Shown: positions 8,102-17,176 of the stretch, one piece after another
Numbering within the stretch: position 1 is the first letter of the stretch
Layout: every line of letters starts with the position of its first letter
Assembly: GCF_009729095.1 (NCBI RefSeq)
Contig: NZ_VTGX01000001.1
Coordinates: forward strand, 2,170,001 to 2,234,000
Direction of reading: 5' to 3'
DNA length: 64,000 nt
DNA from: Mycolicibacterium sp. CBMA 247
GTDB lineage: Bacteria > Actinomycetota > Actinomycetes > Mycobacteriales > Mycobacteriaceae
The notes under the pieces: model-generated
Told to the model about the DNA's origin: nothing
What the model saw: only the letters and a program-made list of their open reading frames with translations
Databases searched by the model: none
Translations under genes and position numbers: made by a program

Positions 8102-8709
8102 ACACCGACCACGGCCTCATCGACGACCTGGCGCGGATGACCGACGGCACCGACAAGATGCCCACACTGCGGGCACGATTGGCCGCCGCCGCCGACCGCG
8201 ACGGCATTCTCGACGTCGCCTACCGAATCATCGACAGCCCTGTCGGGCCGCTTCTGGTGGCCGCAACCGAACACGGCCTCGTTCGCGTCGCCTACGCCCG
8301 CGAAGACCACAACGCCGTCCTGCAACAGCTCGCCGACAAGATCAGCCCACGCATCCTGCACGCGCCAACGCGCCTGGACACCGTTTCCCGACAACTCGAC
8401 GAATACTTCGCCGGCAACCGCCACACGTTCGACATCGCCCTGGATTGGCGTCTCTCCGCGGGATTCCGCAGCACCGTGCTGCACCACCTCCCCGAGATCG
8501 GCTACGGGCACACTGCCAGCTACGCCGCCGTGGCCCAACTCGCCGGCAACCCCAAAGCCGTACGAGCCGTGGGCAGTGCCTGCGCCACCAACCCACTGCC
8601 GGTCGTGGTGCCCTGCCACCGCGTGGTTCGCAGCGACGGCGCCATGGGCGGCTACCTCGGCGGTGTCGAGGCCAAACGCATCCTGCTGGACCTGGAGGCC
8701 GCAGCATGA
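8098..8709 (+). CDS. ogt: O6-alkylguanine-DNA alkyltransferase
   Basis: A 203-residue suicide repair protein that moves alkyl groups from O6-guanine to its own cysteine. The active-site motif VVPCHRVV places the acceptor at Cys173; FRSTVLHHLPEIGYGHTASYAAVAQLAG matches the DNA-binding helix-turn-helix with Arg finger region, and VRAVGSACATNPLP is the Asn-hinge segment. The N-terminal 45 residues are longer than in minimal Ogt and contain a predicted helical stretch. Stop-start overlaps on both sides (ATGA) show coupling to the sigma factor and to the oxygenase. Confidence 0.92.
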   Translation: MNTDHGLIDDLARMTDGTDKMPTLRARLAAAADRDGILDVAYRIIDSPVGPLLVAATEHGLVRVAYAREDHNAVLQQLADKISPRILHAPTRLDTVSRQLDEYFAGNRHTFDIALDWRLSAGFRSTVLHHLPEIGYGHTASYAAVAQLAGNPKAVRAVGSACATNPLPVVVPCHRVVRSDGAMGGYLGGVEAKRILLDLEAAA

Positions 8710-9434
8710 ACGCCGCACCATCCGGTGGCCCGTGGGCCAGCCGGGTCGCCGCAACCGACTGGGACGCAATCAGTTCGGACCTGGACACCGTTGGCTGTGC
8801 CCTCACCGGTCCGCTGCTCACCGCGACCGAGGCCGACCGGATCGCCGCGCTCTACCCCGACCAGAGACGGTTTCGCTCCACGATCAACATGAGCAGATAC
8901 CGCTTCGGGGAAGGCGAATACCGTTACTTCGCCACCCCCTACCCCAACCCTGTCGTGGCCCTCAAGCACGCGCTCTACCCGCGGCTGCTACTGATCGCGC
9001 GGGACTGGTGGGCCAAACTTGGCCGGCCCGCCCCGTGGCCCGACGATCTGGACGACTGGCTAGCGATGTGCCACGCGGCCGGGCAGACCAAGACCACCGC
9101 GATCCTGCTCAAGTACGAGGCCGGCGACTGGAACGCCTTACACCGAGACCTGTACGGGGAACTCATCTTTCCGCTGCAGGTCGTCATCAACCTCACCAAC
9201 CCCGGCATCGACCACACCGGCGGCGAATTCCTGCTGTACGAACAGAGGCCCCGCGCCCAATCACGCGGCACCGCCACCGTCATCCCACAGGGCCACGGCC
9301 TGGTGTTCACCACACGGGACCGGCCGGTGCCATCCAGCCGCGGATGGTCGGCAGCGCCTGTGCGGCATGGGGTTTCCATGATCCGCAGCGGCACCAGGTT
9401 CACCCTGGGCCTCGTGTTCCACGATGCCGCATGA
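8706..9434 (+). CDS. 2-oxoglutarate/Fe(II)-dependent oxygenase
   Basis: A 242-residue protein with the double-stranded beta-helix iron site: NALHRDLYGEL gives His-x-Asp, PVRHGVSMIRSGTRFTLGLVFHDA gives the distal His and the 2OG-binding Arg. The YEAGDWNALHRD context and the late RFTLGLVFH strand resemble prolyl-hydroxylase-like 2OG-Fe(II) oxygenases more than AlkB. The ATG at 8706 overlaps the ogt stop; the longer open frame upstream shadows ogt. Its place between an alkyltransferase and an Ada-like protein suggests oxidative dealkylation or a protein/RNA modification connected with alkylation stress (inference). Substrate unknown. Confidence 0.85.
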   Translation: MNAAPSGGPWASRVAATDWDAISSDLDTVGCALTGPLLTATEADRIAALYPDQRRFRSTINMSRYRFGEGEYRYFATPYPNPVVALKHALYPRLLLIARDWWAKLGRPAPWPDDLDDWLAMCHAAGQTKTTAILLKYEAGDWNALHRDLYGELIFPLQVVINLTNPGIDHTGGEFLLYEQRPRAQSRGTATVIPQGHGLVFTTRDRPVPSSRGWSAAPVRHGVSMIRSGTRFTLGLVFHDAA

Positions 9435-9730
9435 CGTCAACGGTCAAGCGATACACACTGATCGGCGCCGACGGCCGCCCCTACCGCAGCGTCACGCCCG
9501 GGGTACTGGGCGGGCACCGCCGCAGCAAGCTCTATGGCCGCCTGGACTGCCCCACCGCCCTACGAACCCTCGCCGCCGGAGGATACGCACGCAACAGGGT
9601 CTTCTTCGCCGGCGAGGAAACCGCCGTTGCGGCCGGCTACCGCCCCTGCGCGGCGCGCCTGCCCGACCACTACCGGGCATGGAGGCGCGGGGGGAGAGCG
9701 ACCTCACAGCCGAACCGAGGCGCACTGTGA
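9431..9730 (+). CDS. Ada-type metal-binding domain protein, cysteine-poor
   Basis: A 99-residue stand-alone protein that resembles the N-terminal Ada zinc domain: YTLIGADGRPYRSVTPG, then LYGRLDCPTALR and AAGYRPCAARLPDHYRAW. Ada_Zn_binding domains normally end in a CxxC; here the last cysteine position reads Arg (CAAR), leaving only two cysteines in the whole domain. Zinc binding or methyl-phosphotriester repair through the usual four-Cys site is therefore doubtful. It is the last gene of the sigma-ogt-oxygenase operon, joined by an ATGA overlap, so it is probably functional in some altered way rather than decayed. Confidence 0.75.
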   Translation: MTSTVKRYTLIGADGRPYRSVTPGVLGGHRRSKLYGRLDCPTALRTLAAGGYARNRVFFAGEETAVAAGYRPCAARLPDHYRAWRRGGRATSQPNRGAL

Positions 9731-9804
9731 GATCTGGCGGTCGCTAACATCGAAGCGCTGCTCAATCGGAGGGGCCAGCCCACACGACCCACAGGACGCT
9801 TGAT

Positions 9805-11238
9805 TTGAACTCGCCAGAACTCGCCCATTGGAACGCTCAGGAAGCACTCGCGGAGGCGATGATCCCGATCATCGGCACCCTGCACCGGGCGAAGGGCGTG
9901 ACAGTTCTGCTGCACAGCCGGTCACTGGTGAACAAATCCGTGATCAGCATCCTGCGGACCCACCGCTTTGCGCGCCAGGTGGGCGGCGACGAACTGTCGG
10001 TCGAGGAAACCTTCCCGTTCCTGCAGGCGTTGGCCGGCCTGGACCTGGGCCCGTCGAAGATCGACCTCGGCCTGCTGGTCATGGCCTACCGCGCCAGTGA
10101 CATGGGACTTTCGGTTCGCGAGTTCACCGCGCAGATGCTCGACGAGGTGACCGGTGAGAACAAGAGCGAACCGCAAGGCCCGCGGGATGTGGTGCTCTAC
10201 GGGTTCGGCCGGATCGGCCGACTCGTCGCGCGACTGCTCATCGAAAAAGCCGGATCTGGAAACGGCCTGAACCTGCGCGCTGTCGTGGTCCGCAGTAACG
10301 GGGACGGCGACCTGGCCAAGCGGGCGTCGTTGCTGCGCCGCGACTCGATTCACGGCCACTTCAACGGCACGATCAAGGTCGACACCGAAAACAACAGCCT
10401 CGTCGCCAACGGCAACGTCATCAAGTTCATCTACAGCAATGACCCGGCGACCGTCGATTACACCCAGTACGGCATCGACAACGCGATCCTGATCGACAAC
10501 ACCGGCAAGTGGCGCGACCGCGAAGGGCTGTCCAAGCACCTGCGTCCCGGCATCGCGAAGGTCTTGCTGACCGCACCGGGCAAGGGTGACGTGCCGAATA
10601 TCGTGCATGGGGTCAACCACCGCACGCTCGATCTCGGGCAGCAGGTCTTCTCGTGTGCCTCGTGCACGACCAACGCGATCGTTCCACCGCTGAAGGCGAT
10701 GGACGACGAGTTCGGCATCGCGCGCTGTCACGTGGAGACCGTGCATTCGTTCACCAACGACCAGAACCTGCTGGACAACTACCACAACGCCGACCGTCGT
10801 GGCCGGTCCGCGCCGTTCAACCTGGTTCTCACCGAAACCGGTGCCGCCTCCGCGGTCGCCAAGGCAATGCCGGACCTGAAGGCCAAGATCAGCGGGAGCT
10901 CGATTCGCGTTCCTACACCGGATGTTTCGGTGGCGATCCTGAACATGCAACTGCACCGCCCGACCACCAAAGACGAGGCCCTGGAATATCTACGCCAGGC
11001 ATCACTGTCGGGACCGTTGAGCCGCAGCCTCGACTACACCGCGGCCACCGACGCCGTGTCGAGCGACTTCATCGGCTCACGCGCGGCCTGCGTGATCGAC
11101 GCGAACGCGGCGATTGTCGACGACGACAATGTGATCCTCTATGTCTGGTACGACAACGAATTCGGCTACTCATCCCAGGTTGTGCGCACGGTTCAGTACT
11201 TGTCGGGAATCGAGTACCCGACGTATCCGCAGATCTGA
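9805..11238 (+). CDS. Glyceraldehyde-3-phosphate dehydrogenase, N-terminally extended type
   Basis: A 477-residue enzyme: about 125 extra residues (MNSPELAHWNAQEALAEAMI onward) precede the Rossmann fold VVLYGFGRIGRLVARLL. The catalytic site SCASCTTNAIVPP puts the nucleophile at Cys287, followed by VHSFTNDQNLLD, and the late WYDNEFGYSSQVVRTV is diagnostic for GAPDH. The class of about 480 residues is known from corynebacteria/mycobacteria alongside a standard glycolytic gap, often linked to gluconeogenesis or NADP use (family knowledge; role here inferred). I use the TTG at 9805, preceded by AGGAC. A 54-base piece of this gene (11018-11071) is copied about 900 bases downstream. Confidence 0.9.
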   Translation: MNSPELAHWNAQEALAEAMIPIIGTLHRAKGVTVLLHSRSLVNKSVISILRTHRFARQVGGDELSVEETFPFLQALAGLDLGPSKIDLGLLVMAYRASDMGLSVREFTAQMLDEVTGENKSEPQGPRDVVLYGFGRIGRLVARLLIEKAGSGNGLNLRAVVVRSNGDGDLAKRASLLRRDSIHGHFNGTIKVDTENNSLVANGNVIKFIYSNDPATVDYTQYGIDNAILIDNTGKWRDREGLSKHLRPGIAKVLLTAPGKGDVPNIVHGVNHRTLDLGQQVFSCASCTTNAIVPPLKAMDDEFGIARCHVETVHSFTNDQNLLDNYHNADRRGRSAPFNLVLTETGAASAVAKAMPDLKAKISGSSIRVPTPDVSVAILNMQLHRPTTKDEALEYLRQASLSGPLSRSLDYTAATDAVSSDFIGSRAACVIDANAAIVDDDNVILYVWYDNEFGYSSQVVRTVQYLSGIEYPTYPQI

Positions 11239-11349
11239 CCTGACGCAAGTTTCGCTGCGCGAGCAGACACTTCGGTACCGCTGAGCTCGGCGTGTCGGGT
11301 ACCCAAATATCTGCTCGGCGGAGGACCCCCTCACCGAGGCCGGGATACG

Positions 11350-11604
11350 CTAGCCGTCGTTTGATCTGACACCCAGATTTCCCCCAAGCGAATCCACTCG
11401 AATCCCTACGTCAGCAGTTGTCCCGATTTCGTTAAGTGGTTGAGTCAGCGTGCAGGCGGAATCTTCTTTATCGTCCGCATTGTCGGCCCGTAGTAGCACG
11501 GGCACGCAATGCATGTCACCAATCGACGATTCAATGAAAAATGGCTCGAACACGCCGAATATCACCGCCGTAGAAGCAACCACCATCGCGGTACCGGTTT
11601 TCAC
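11350..11604 (-). CDS. Small putative exported protein, unrecognised
   Basis: An 84-residue open frame starting at a GTG, with a hydrophobic N-terminal segment (about residues 5-26) that could be a signal sequence, then a polar stretch with two cysteines (CVPVLLRAD, SACTL). No family was recognised. Base composition around it is clearly more AT-rich than the flanks, and no strong ribosome-binding site is visible. It may be a real small secreted protein or chance coding in an acquired scar region. Confidence 0.3.
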   Translation of the reverse strand: MKTGTAMVVASTAVIFGVFEPFFIESSIGDMHCVPVLLRADNADDKEDSACTLTQPLNEIGTTADVGIRVDSLGGNLGVRSNDG

Positions 11605-11854
11605 AATGGCCGAATTTCGCTATAAATAGTGAACCCGTCAACCGAATTGCTAGTACTTATTGTTACCGTCGCAAACAGTCGGACGTTAGCAGGCCCTGCG
11701 CATGCGTCGACGTGGACGCTGGCGTCCCGAACGCGAGTAGAACCACCATCTTTACTCATTCTCCATCGATTACGACGAGAAGTATTTCCAAGCGGTCGCC
11801 CCGCCCCTAGTTCTGCCCGGCAGGGACGTTGTTGACGATTCTGCTGCGAAAAGG
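11605..11854. other. AT-richer spacer, no gene seen
   Basis: This stretch, with its neighbours back to the GAPDH stop, has lower GC than the surrounding DNA and many stops in all frames. I see no tRNA, repeat or promoter I can defend. It precedes the IS481-type fragment, so it may be residual DNA from an insertion/deletion event. Confidence 0.4.
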
Positions 11855-11910
11855 GAGGACCTCCGGGCTTAGTGGAGATGTCTGACGTCTCTCTTCACCC
11901 GGAGGTCCTC
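11855..11910. repeat. Hairpin upstream of IS481-type fragment
   Basis: GAGGACCTCCGGG (11855-11867) and CCCGGAGGTCCTC (11898-11910) are perfect 13-base reverse complements with a 30-base loop. The second arm ends directly before the GTG that opens the transposase-like reading frame. It may be the structured end of the insertion sequence that sequesters the transposase start. Confidence 0.6.
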
Positions 11911-11958
11911 GTGTCCCACGCTAATGCTCGATTGGCGGTTCACGGTCGGCAGCTGCTG
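11911..11958 (+). mobile_element. IS481-family transposase 5' fragment
   Basis: The frame from the GTG at 11911 begins VSHANARLAVHGRQLL, the characteristic opening of IS481-family transposases. Similarity stops after about 16 codons, where the frame runs into a copy of the GAPDH gene. No DDE domain remains nearby, so this is the left end of a deleted element. Confidence 0.6.
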
Positions 11959-12010
11959 AGCCGCAGCCTCAACTACACCGCGGCCACCGACGCCGTGTCG
12001 AGCGACTTCA
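11957..12010 (+). repeat. 54-bp duplicate of GAPDH gene segment
   Basis: These 54 bases match 11018-11071 at 53 positions; the single difference is A at 11971 versus G at 11031 (Asn for Asp). The frame is preserved, giving LSRSLNYTAATDAVSSDF fused in frame behind the IS481 fragment. The junctions share TGAGCCGCAG, consistent with microhomology joining. Confidence 0.9.
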
Positions 12011-12045
12011 GAACATGTGACCTGGCGCGGGATGGCGCCGCCGGA

Positions 12046-13530
12046 TCACGACTCCTGGTTCTCGGCCGGTTCGGCACCGATCCGTTCACCGACCGGCTCG
12101 GTGATCCGGTCCCGGCACTTCACGAACACGGCCGCTCCCAGGATGCCCAGGCTCACCAGTGAGATGATCATGCTCCAGTTGACGAACCACGGCTGCCCCG
12201 GCTGCGTACGCGGCCACAGGACGTTGATCACCTCGAAGGCCAACCACGCGGCCGCCGCGTAGGTCACCGGAGCCCCCCAGCGCCCCAGCGAGAAGACGCC
12301 AGGAACCCAGCGCCCGCCGAGCCGGGTGAGGGCCGCCGCGAAGACGGGTACGGCGAAGGCGATGTAGGGACCCATCACCGAGAAGTTGACCAGGACGTTG
12401 TACAGATCCGAGCCGGCGAACAACAGGAAGATGACGGCGACCACCGCGGTCAGTCCGATCGCCCGGATCGGCATCCGCTCGGCGCCTCCGAGCTTCGACA
12501 GCCACTCAGCACCCGGCAGGGCGCGGTCGCGCGCCATCCCGTAGACGGCACGGGAGACCGCCGACTGCACAGCCAGGCACGCGGACATGAAGCCGATGAC
12601 GAACATCAGCAGCAGCGGCTTGGCGATCGAGGAGCCGAGCTGCGCCGTCAAAGTTGCCGACACCGGGTCACCACTCTGCTCGGTGAGCACCGCCGACAGG
12701 TCCGGGATCGCGAGGATGACGGCGGCCGCGGAGAACATCACGATGACGCCGACCAGCAGCAGCCCGAAGATGATCGCCTTCGGTACGTTGCGCTCGGGGT
12801 TCTCCACCTCCTCGGCGATCGATCCCGCGGACTCGAAGCCCAGGAATGCCCAACCCACGAAGGCGACCGCGACGAGCATCGTGCTCATCATGCTGCTGTT
12901 ATCTCCCGGGAGGCCCTCGAAGAGGGTCGAGATCGGGTTGACGCGGTGGAACAGCAGCAGCACGATGCCCAGCCCGACCGAGCCGACGATCTCGCAGATA
13001 ATGCTCGCGATGATCATGATCTTGAGGACCTGCCGGCCGATCATGTTGGCCGCCGTCGTGAAGCTGATGACGCCGATTGCTACCGCACAGAGCAACCACC
13101 GATCCGGCGAATTGACACCGAACACCTCGAGAATGAATCCCGAGGCCGCGTAGGCCATCGTGGAGAGGGTCAGGGTGAGGCCCCAAATGTACGCCCACGC
13201 TGCCGTCCAACCCCAGGCCGTACCTTTGGCATGCCGCGCCCACTGGTAGACGCTGCCGGCGTACGGAAAACGCGAGGCCAGCTCGCCGAAGACGAGCGCG
13301 ACGAGTAATTGGCCGCACAGAACGATCGGGAAGGCCCAGAAGAATCGGGGGCCGGCCGCGAACAGGCCGAGTGCGAAGATCGCGTACAGGGCCACGATCG
13401 GGGAGATGTCGGCGAACGCGAGCGACAGCGCGGACCGGAAGCCGAAGCCGCGGTTGAGGACCTCGTGATCGTTCGCGCGGGACGGGGTCCCCACACTGTC
13501 GGCAATGCTCTCTGGGCTGCCAAGTACCAC
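12046..13530 (-). CDS. APC-superfamily amino acid permease
   Basis: A 494-residue transporter with about twelve hydrophobic segments. The N-terminus GFGFRSALSLAFADISPIVALYAIFA matches the first unwound helix of amino-acid/choline-type permeases, and EEVENPERNVPKAIIFG is the conserved loop between helices 6 and 7. The substrate is likely an amino acid or amine. The start is the GTG at 13530, six bases after AAGGAGG (13537-13543); an ATG-headed longer frame lacks family similarity in its first 64 codons. It stands alone, bounded by the IS scar on one side and a gene-poor 290 bases on the other. Confidence 0.88.
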   Translation of the reverse strand: MVLGSPESIADSVGTPSRANDHEVLNRGFGFRSALSLAFADISPIVALYAIFALGLFAAGPRFFWAFPIVLCGQLLVALVFGELASRFPYAGSVYQWARHAKGTAWGWTAAWAYIWGLTLTLSTMAYAASGFILEVFGVNSPDRWLLCAVAIGVISFTTAANMIGRQVLKIMIIASIICEIVGSVGLGIVLLLFHRVNPISTLFEGLPGDNSSMMSTMLVAVAFVGWAFLGFESAGSIAEEVENPERNVPKAIIFGLLLVGVIVMFSAAAVILAIPDLSAVLTEQSGDPVSATLTAQLGSSIAKPLLLMFVIGFMSACLAVQSAVSRAVYGMARDRALPGAEWLSKLGGAERMPIRAIGLTAVVAVIFLLFAGSDLYNVLVNFSVMGPYIAFAVPVFAAALTRLGGRWVPGVFSLGRWGAPVTYAAAAWLAFEVINVLWPRTQPGQPWFVNWSMIISLVSLGILGAAVFVKCRDRITEPVGERIGAEPAENQES

Positions 13531-13819
13531 CGTTTTCCTCCTTGAGGCTGAAGTGGCCCAATCCTGACGAGCGCCGCGACTCCACAACACCCGCACTGAG
13601 GCACATCCCGAATCGGCGAGTTTGTGCGATTGTCTAACGCCGCACCGACGCGGCTTCCGGGAACCCCAGTAGTTGTGCCTGGTCGACCCGGCTCCAGGCG
13701 GAGGTGCCGGGCCTGTCAACACCGTGCGGTGAGTCGTTGTTCAGCATGCCCGACCTCGTCTCCGGCCACGGCGACGCCCTCGAACACACGGGCCTCGAAC
13801 CGGCCGATCCGGTGGTTGG

Positions 13820-14293
13820 TCAGAGGCCCTGCTTTGGTAGCTCCACCACCTCGAAGACGGGAATGGTGCGACGCATAGTTGCTTGATACTCACCAAAGAA
13901 GGGGTGCTTTGCGATAAGGACAGTAAAGACATCGTCACGTTCGTCGGGGCCGAGCTCGCGGATTGTGGCCGCGTAAGATCCGCCGGCAACTTCGGCGATT
14001 ACCGAGGGATTCGCGCGGACATTGAAGATCCACGCCGGTGGGGACTCCTGGCCACCGTTCGAGCCGGCAATATAGTGCCGTCCCTGATGTTCGATGTATC
14101 CCAGCGGTGTCGCCCGCTGCAGGCCGGATCTGGCTCCCGTGATGGTCAGAATGAGTACCCGCATCTCCGAATCCGGGACACCGGGAAGCACGCCGCCGTT
14201 GGCTCGAAGCAGCGCGATCATTCGACTGTTGTGGACATCCACCGCGTCGTCTGACAGGTCTCGATACGAATCGGACGTGACCCCTTCGGTCAT
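13820..14293 (-). CDS. Deazaflavin (F420)-dependent nitroreductase family protein
   Basis: A 157-residue protein of the Ddn-like split beta-barrel family: VLILTITGARSGLQRATPLGYIEHQGRHYIAGSNGGQESPPAWIFNVRANPSV carries the conserved GARSG..R..PL and G(G)...PAWYxNLxANP-like signatures. Family members use F420H2 to reduce nitro, quinone or enone substrates. The ATG at 14293 is chosen because it opens the family homology; the longer frame shadows the next gene. A 14-base KstR-type box lies 24-37 bases upstream, suggesting induction by sterol intermediates. Confidence 0.85.
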   Translation of the reverse strand: MTEGVTSDSYRDLSDDAVDVHNSRMIALLRANGGVLPGVPDSEMRVLILTITGARSGLQRATPLGYIEHQGRHYIAGSNGGQESPPAWIFNVRANPSVIAEVAGGSYAATIRELGPDERDDVFTVLIAKHPFFGEYQATMRRTIPVFEVVELPKQGL

Positions 14294-14316
14294 GTAGCCA
14301 CCGTACAGACGAAAAC

Positions 14317-14330
14317 TGTAACGTGTTCTA
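14317..14330. promoter_or_regulatory. KstR-like box
   Basis: TGTAACGTGTTCTA matches the TNNAACNNGTTNNA consensus known for KstR, the TetR repressor of sterol catabolism in mycobacteria. It is placed at the promoter of the deazaflavin reductase and touches the stop codon of the DUF523 gene. Function is inferred from the match. Confidence 0.55.
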
Positions 14331-14894
14331 GAAAATCGGATTCTGATCCGGTTCGGATGGGGCGGTGCTGTTGCCCGAACGTTCTTCAACATGGACACCA
14401 CGACGGCGCAGTTCTGCCGCGACGACGCCATCGCCCGGCTGCAGGACGCCGGAATGCGTTCCGTCGTAGATTGATCCGCAACCGCACGACGGGCTGCGTG
14501 CTTGCAGGATGGCGCGACGCGCGCCTTGCGCGATGGCGGTGTCGGCAACTGCCTTGGCCCCGGCGATGAAAGCGTCGGTGAGATCGTCTCCGTTCACGGA
14601 GACCACTCGCGCACGCCCGTCGAGCACGTCATGGCCGTCGCCACCGACGATCTCGGCCGCAGGCCGAGGTGTGGGCAGCCCGCCGAGCACTTCGGCGCAG
14701 AGAGGCAGCGCTTGTCCGGAGGAGACGGCATCGATCACGTCTTTGTCAGGCCGCGCTCGCCCGTCATATCGGCAGGGCATTCCGCTCAGGCATGCGCTCA
14801 CGATCGTCACCGATCGGCCGGAACCGTCGCTGCCTTCCGACACCACAACTGGCCTCCGCTTCCCAATCCCCGCGCGCACCGTGCCGCACGGCAT
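14328..14894 (-). CDS. DUF523 family protein
   Basis: A 188-residue protein with the DUF523 signatures VSACLSGMPCRYDGRAR, LCAEVLGGLPTPRPAAEI and ARSPSCGCGSIYDGTHSG, a set of conserved cysteines (in CLSG.PCRY, LCAEV and SCGCG) that suggests metal or Fe-S binding. The biochemical role of the family is unknown. The start is uncertain: a GTG at 14810 directly precedes TIVSACLSG, and the extra 28 residues at the front are low in family similarity. Confidence 0.8.
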   Translation of the reverse strand: MPCGTVRAGIGKRRPVVVSEGSDGSGRSVTIVSACLSGMPCRYDGRARPDKDVIDAVSSGQALPLCAEVLGGLPTPRPAAEIVGGDGHDVLDGRARVVSVNGDDLTDAFIAGAKAVADTAIAQGARRAILQARSPSCGCGSIYDGTHSGVLQPGDGVVAAELRRRGVHVEERSGNSTAPSEPDQNPIF

Positions 14895-14999
14895 CGAAGG
14901 GTATATCTCCGCTTACCCGATCCCCTGCGGTAGGTAACTCTTTGGCGAAGCGCACCGCATCTCGCGCGCCGTGTTCGCCCGCGCGGAGGCCGCGCTGCC

Positions 15000-16312
15000 C
15001 TATCGAGCGAGGATCGCGCCTGCGGCGGCCCGACCCGTGCGTACCGCACCTTCCATGTAGCCGGCCACCCAATAGTCCGAACCCGCCACGAAGAATCTGC
15101 CCTCGGGCCGGCTGTGGGTCGGGCCGATCGCCGTCAGATCACCTGGTGCGTAATGCGCCATGTAACCCAGCGTGAACGGCTCCACGGACCATTCGCGGGT
15201 GAACAGCACCTCCGGCTGTGCCGCCTGGGGGCCATACATCCGCGCCAGCGTTTCCAACGCATCGCGGTCCCGTGCCGACTGATCACCGGCCAGGTGAAAA
15301 GCCAGCTGCGCCGGCGCGACCAATGCCGAAATCACGCCGGGACCCTGAATCCAGGTAGCGCCCACCAGCCCGTCGCTGTAGGACGAGCCGTTCTTGCCCA
15401 GGTCACGCCAGAATGACGATTCGTAGACCGCGACCACCTTCGCCGTCAACGAGTTGCGAATCCGCCGAAGCGCCCGAAGTCGCTCCTCGCTCAGCCCGGT
15501 GATCGCGACCCGTCTCAGCGGCGCCACCGGAATCGCGCACACCACATTGGCCGCCGTCACCACCTCGCCGGAGCCGAGCACCACATCGACGCGGTCGGGA
15601 TGCACCGCGATCTCGGTGACCACGCTGCAGAGCCGAATGCGTTCACCCAGCTCCTCGGCCATCCGCGCAGCCACGGTGGCGCTGCCTTCGGCCACCGTCG
15701 ACCTGGTCCACTCGTCGACGTCGTAGTAGTTGGTGAGTCCGTCACCAACGATCGCCGCCTTACGCAGTTCGGCAAGCAGCGACGTGCGTTTGAGAGTGTC
15801 AGCGGCCAACCCGACCTTGGCCAGCTCGAACATCCGCACCACGGCATCACTGGCACCGACACTGCGCAGCCAGTGATAGAAGGAGGTGGCGTCCAGCGCC
15901 ACGGCGTCGGGGTGCGACCACGGATTGTCGGGATCGACCCCCTTGGCCAGGTCGACGAAGAGCCCCACCACGCGGTCGTAGTCGGATCGATCCTCGTCGG
16001 TCATCCACGGCGCGGGATCGCCGACCAGCACCGAATCGTCGATGTCCCACACGGTATTACCCGGTTCGGCGATATAGCTGTCCCGCAGCGTCAGCCCCAG
16101 TTCGGCGACCAGCGCCCGGTAGGACGTGTGCGCCGAACCCACCAGCTCGCCGCCGAGTTGAACCAGCCGGCCGTCGTCCAGGGTGGTCTGCAGGACCCGG
16201 CCGCCGATCCGATCTCGCGCTTCCAACACGGTCACGTCGCACCCGGCATTGACCAGATCGCGAGCGGCCGACAGGCCCGCCAGGCCGGCACCGAGCACCA
16301 CAACGTCGAGCA

Positions 16313-16316
<4 letters not shown>
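15000..16316 (-). CDS. FAD-dependent amine oxidase
   Basis: A 438-residue flavoprotein of the monoamine oxidase/phytoene-desaturase-like group. The Rossmann motif [37 protein letters not shown] is at the N-terminus, and the C-terminal FAD-binding [26 protein letters not shown] closes the fold. It oxidises an amine (or a related C-N/C-H bond) and releases peroxide. It is the last gene of the long catabolic operon, overlapping the upstream dehydrogenase by four bases, so its substrate is probably an amine intermediate of that pathway. Confidence 0.88.

Positions 16317-17159
<843 letters not shown>

Positions 17160-17176
<17 letters not shown>

Noticed and set aside
9922-10956. Long minus-strand open frame opposite GAPDH
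   Set aside because: Antisense shadow of the GAPDH gene without family features.
13531-13819. Protein-like minus-strand tail (RFEARVFEGVAVAGDEVGHA) in the spacer before the amino acid permease
   Set aside because: Only about 30 codons, no start and no recognised family; may be a remnant but not supportable.
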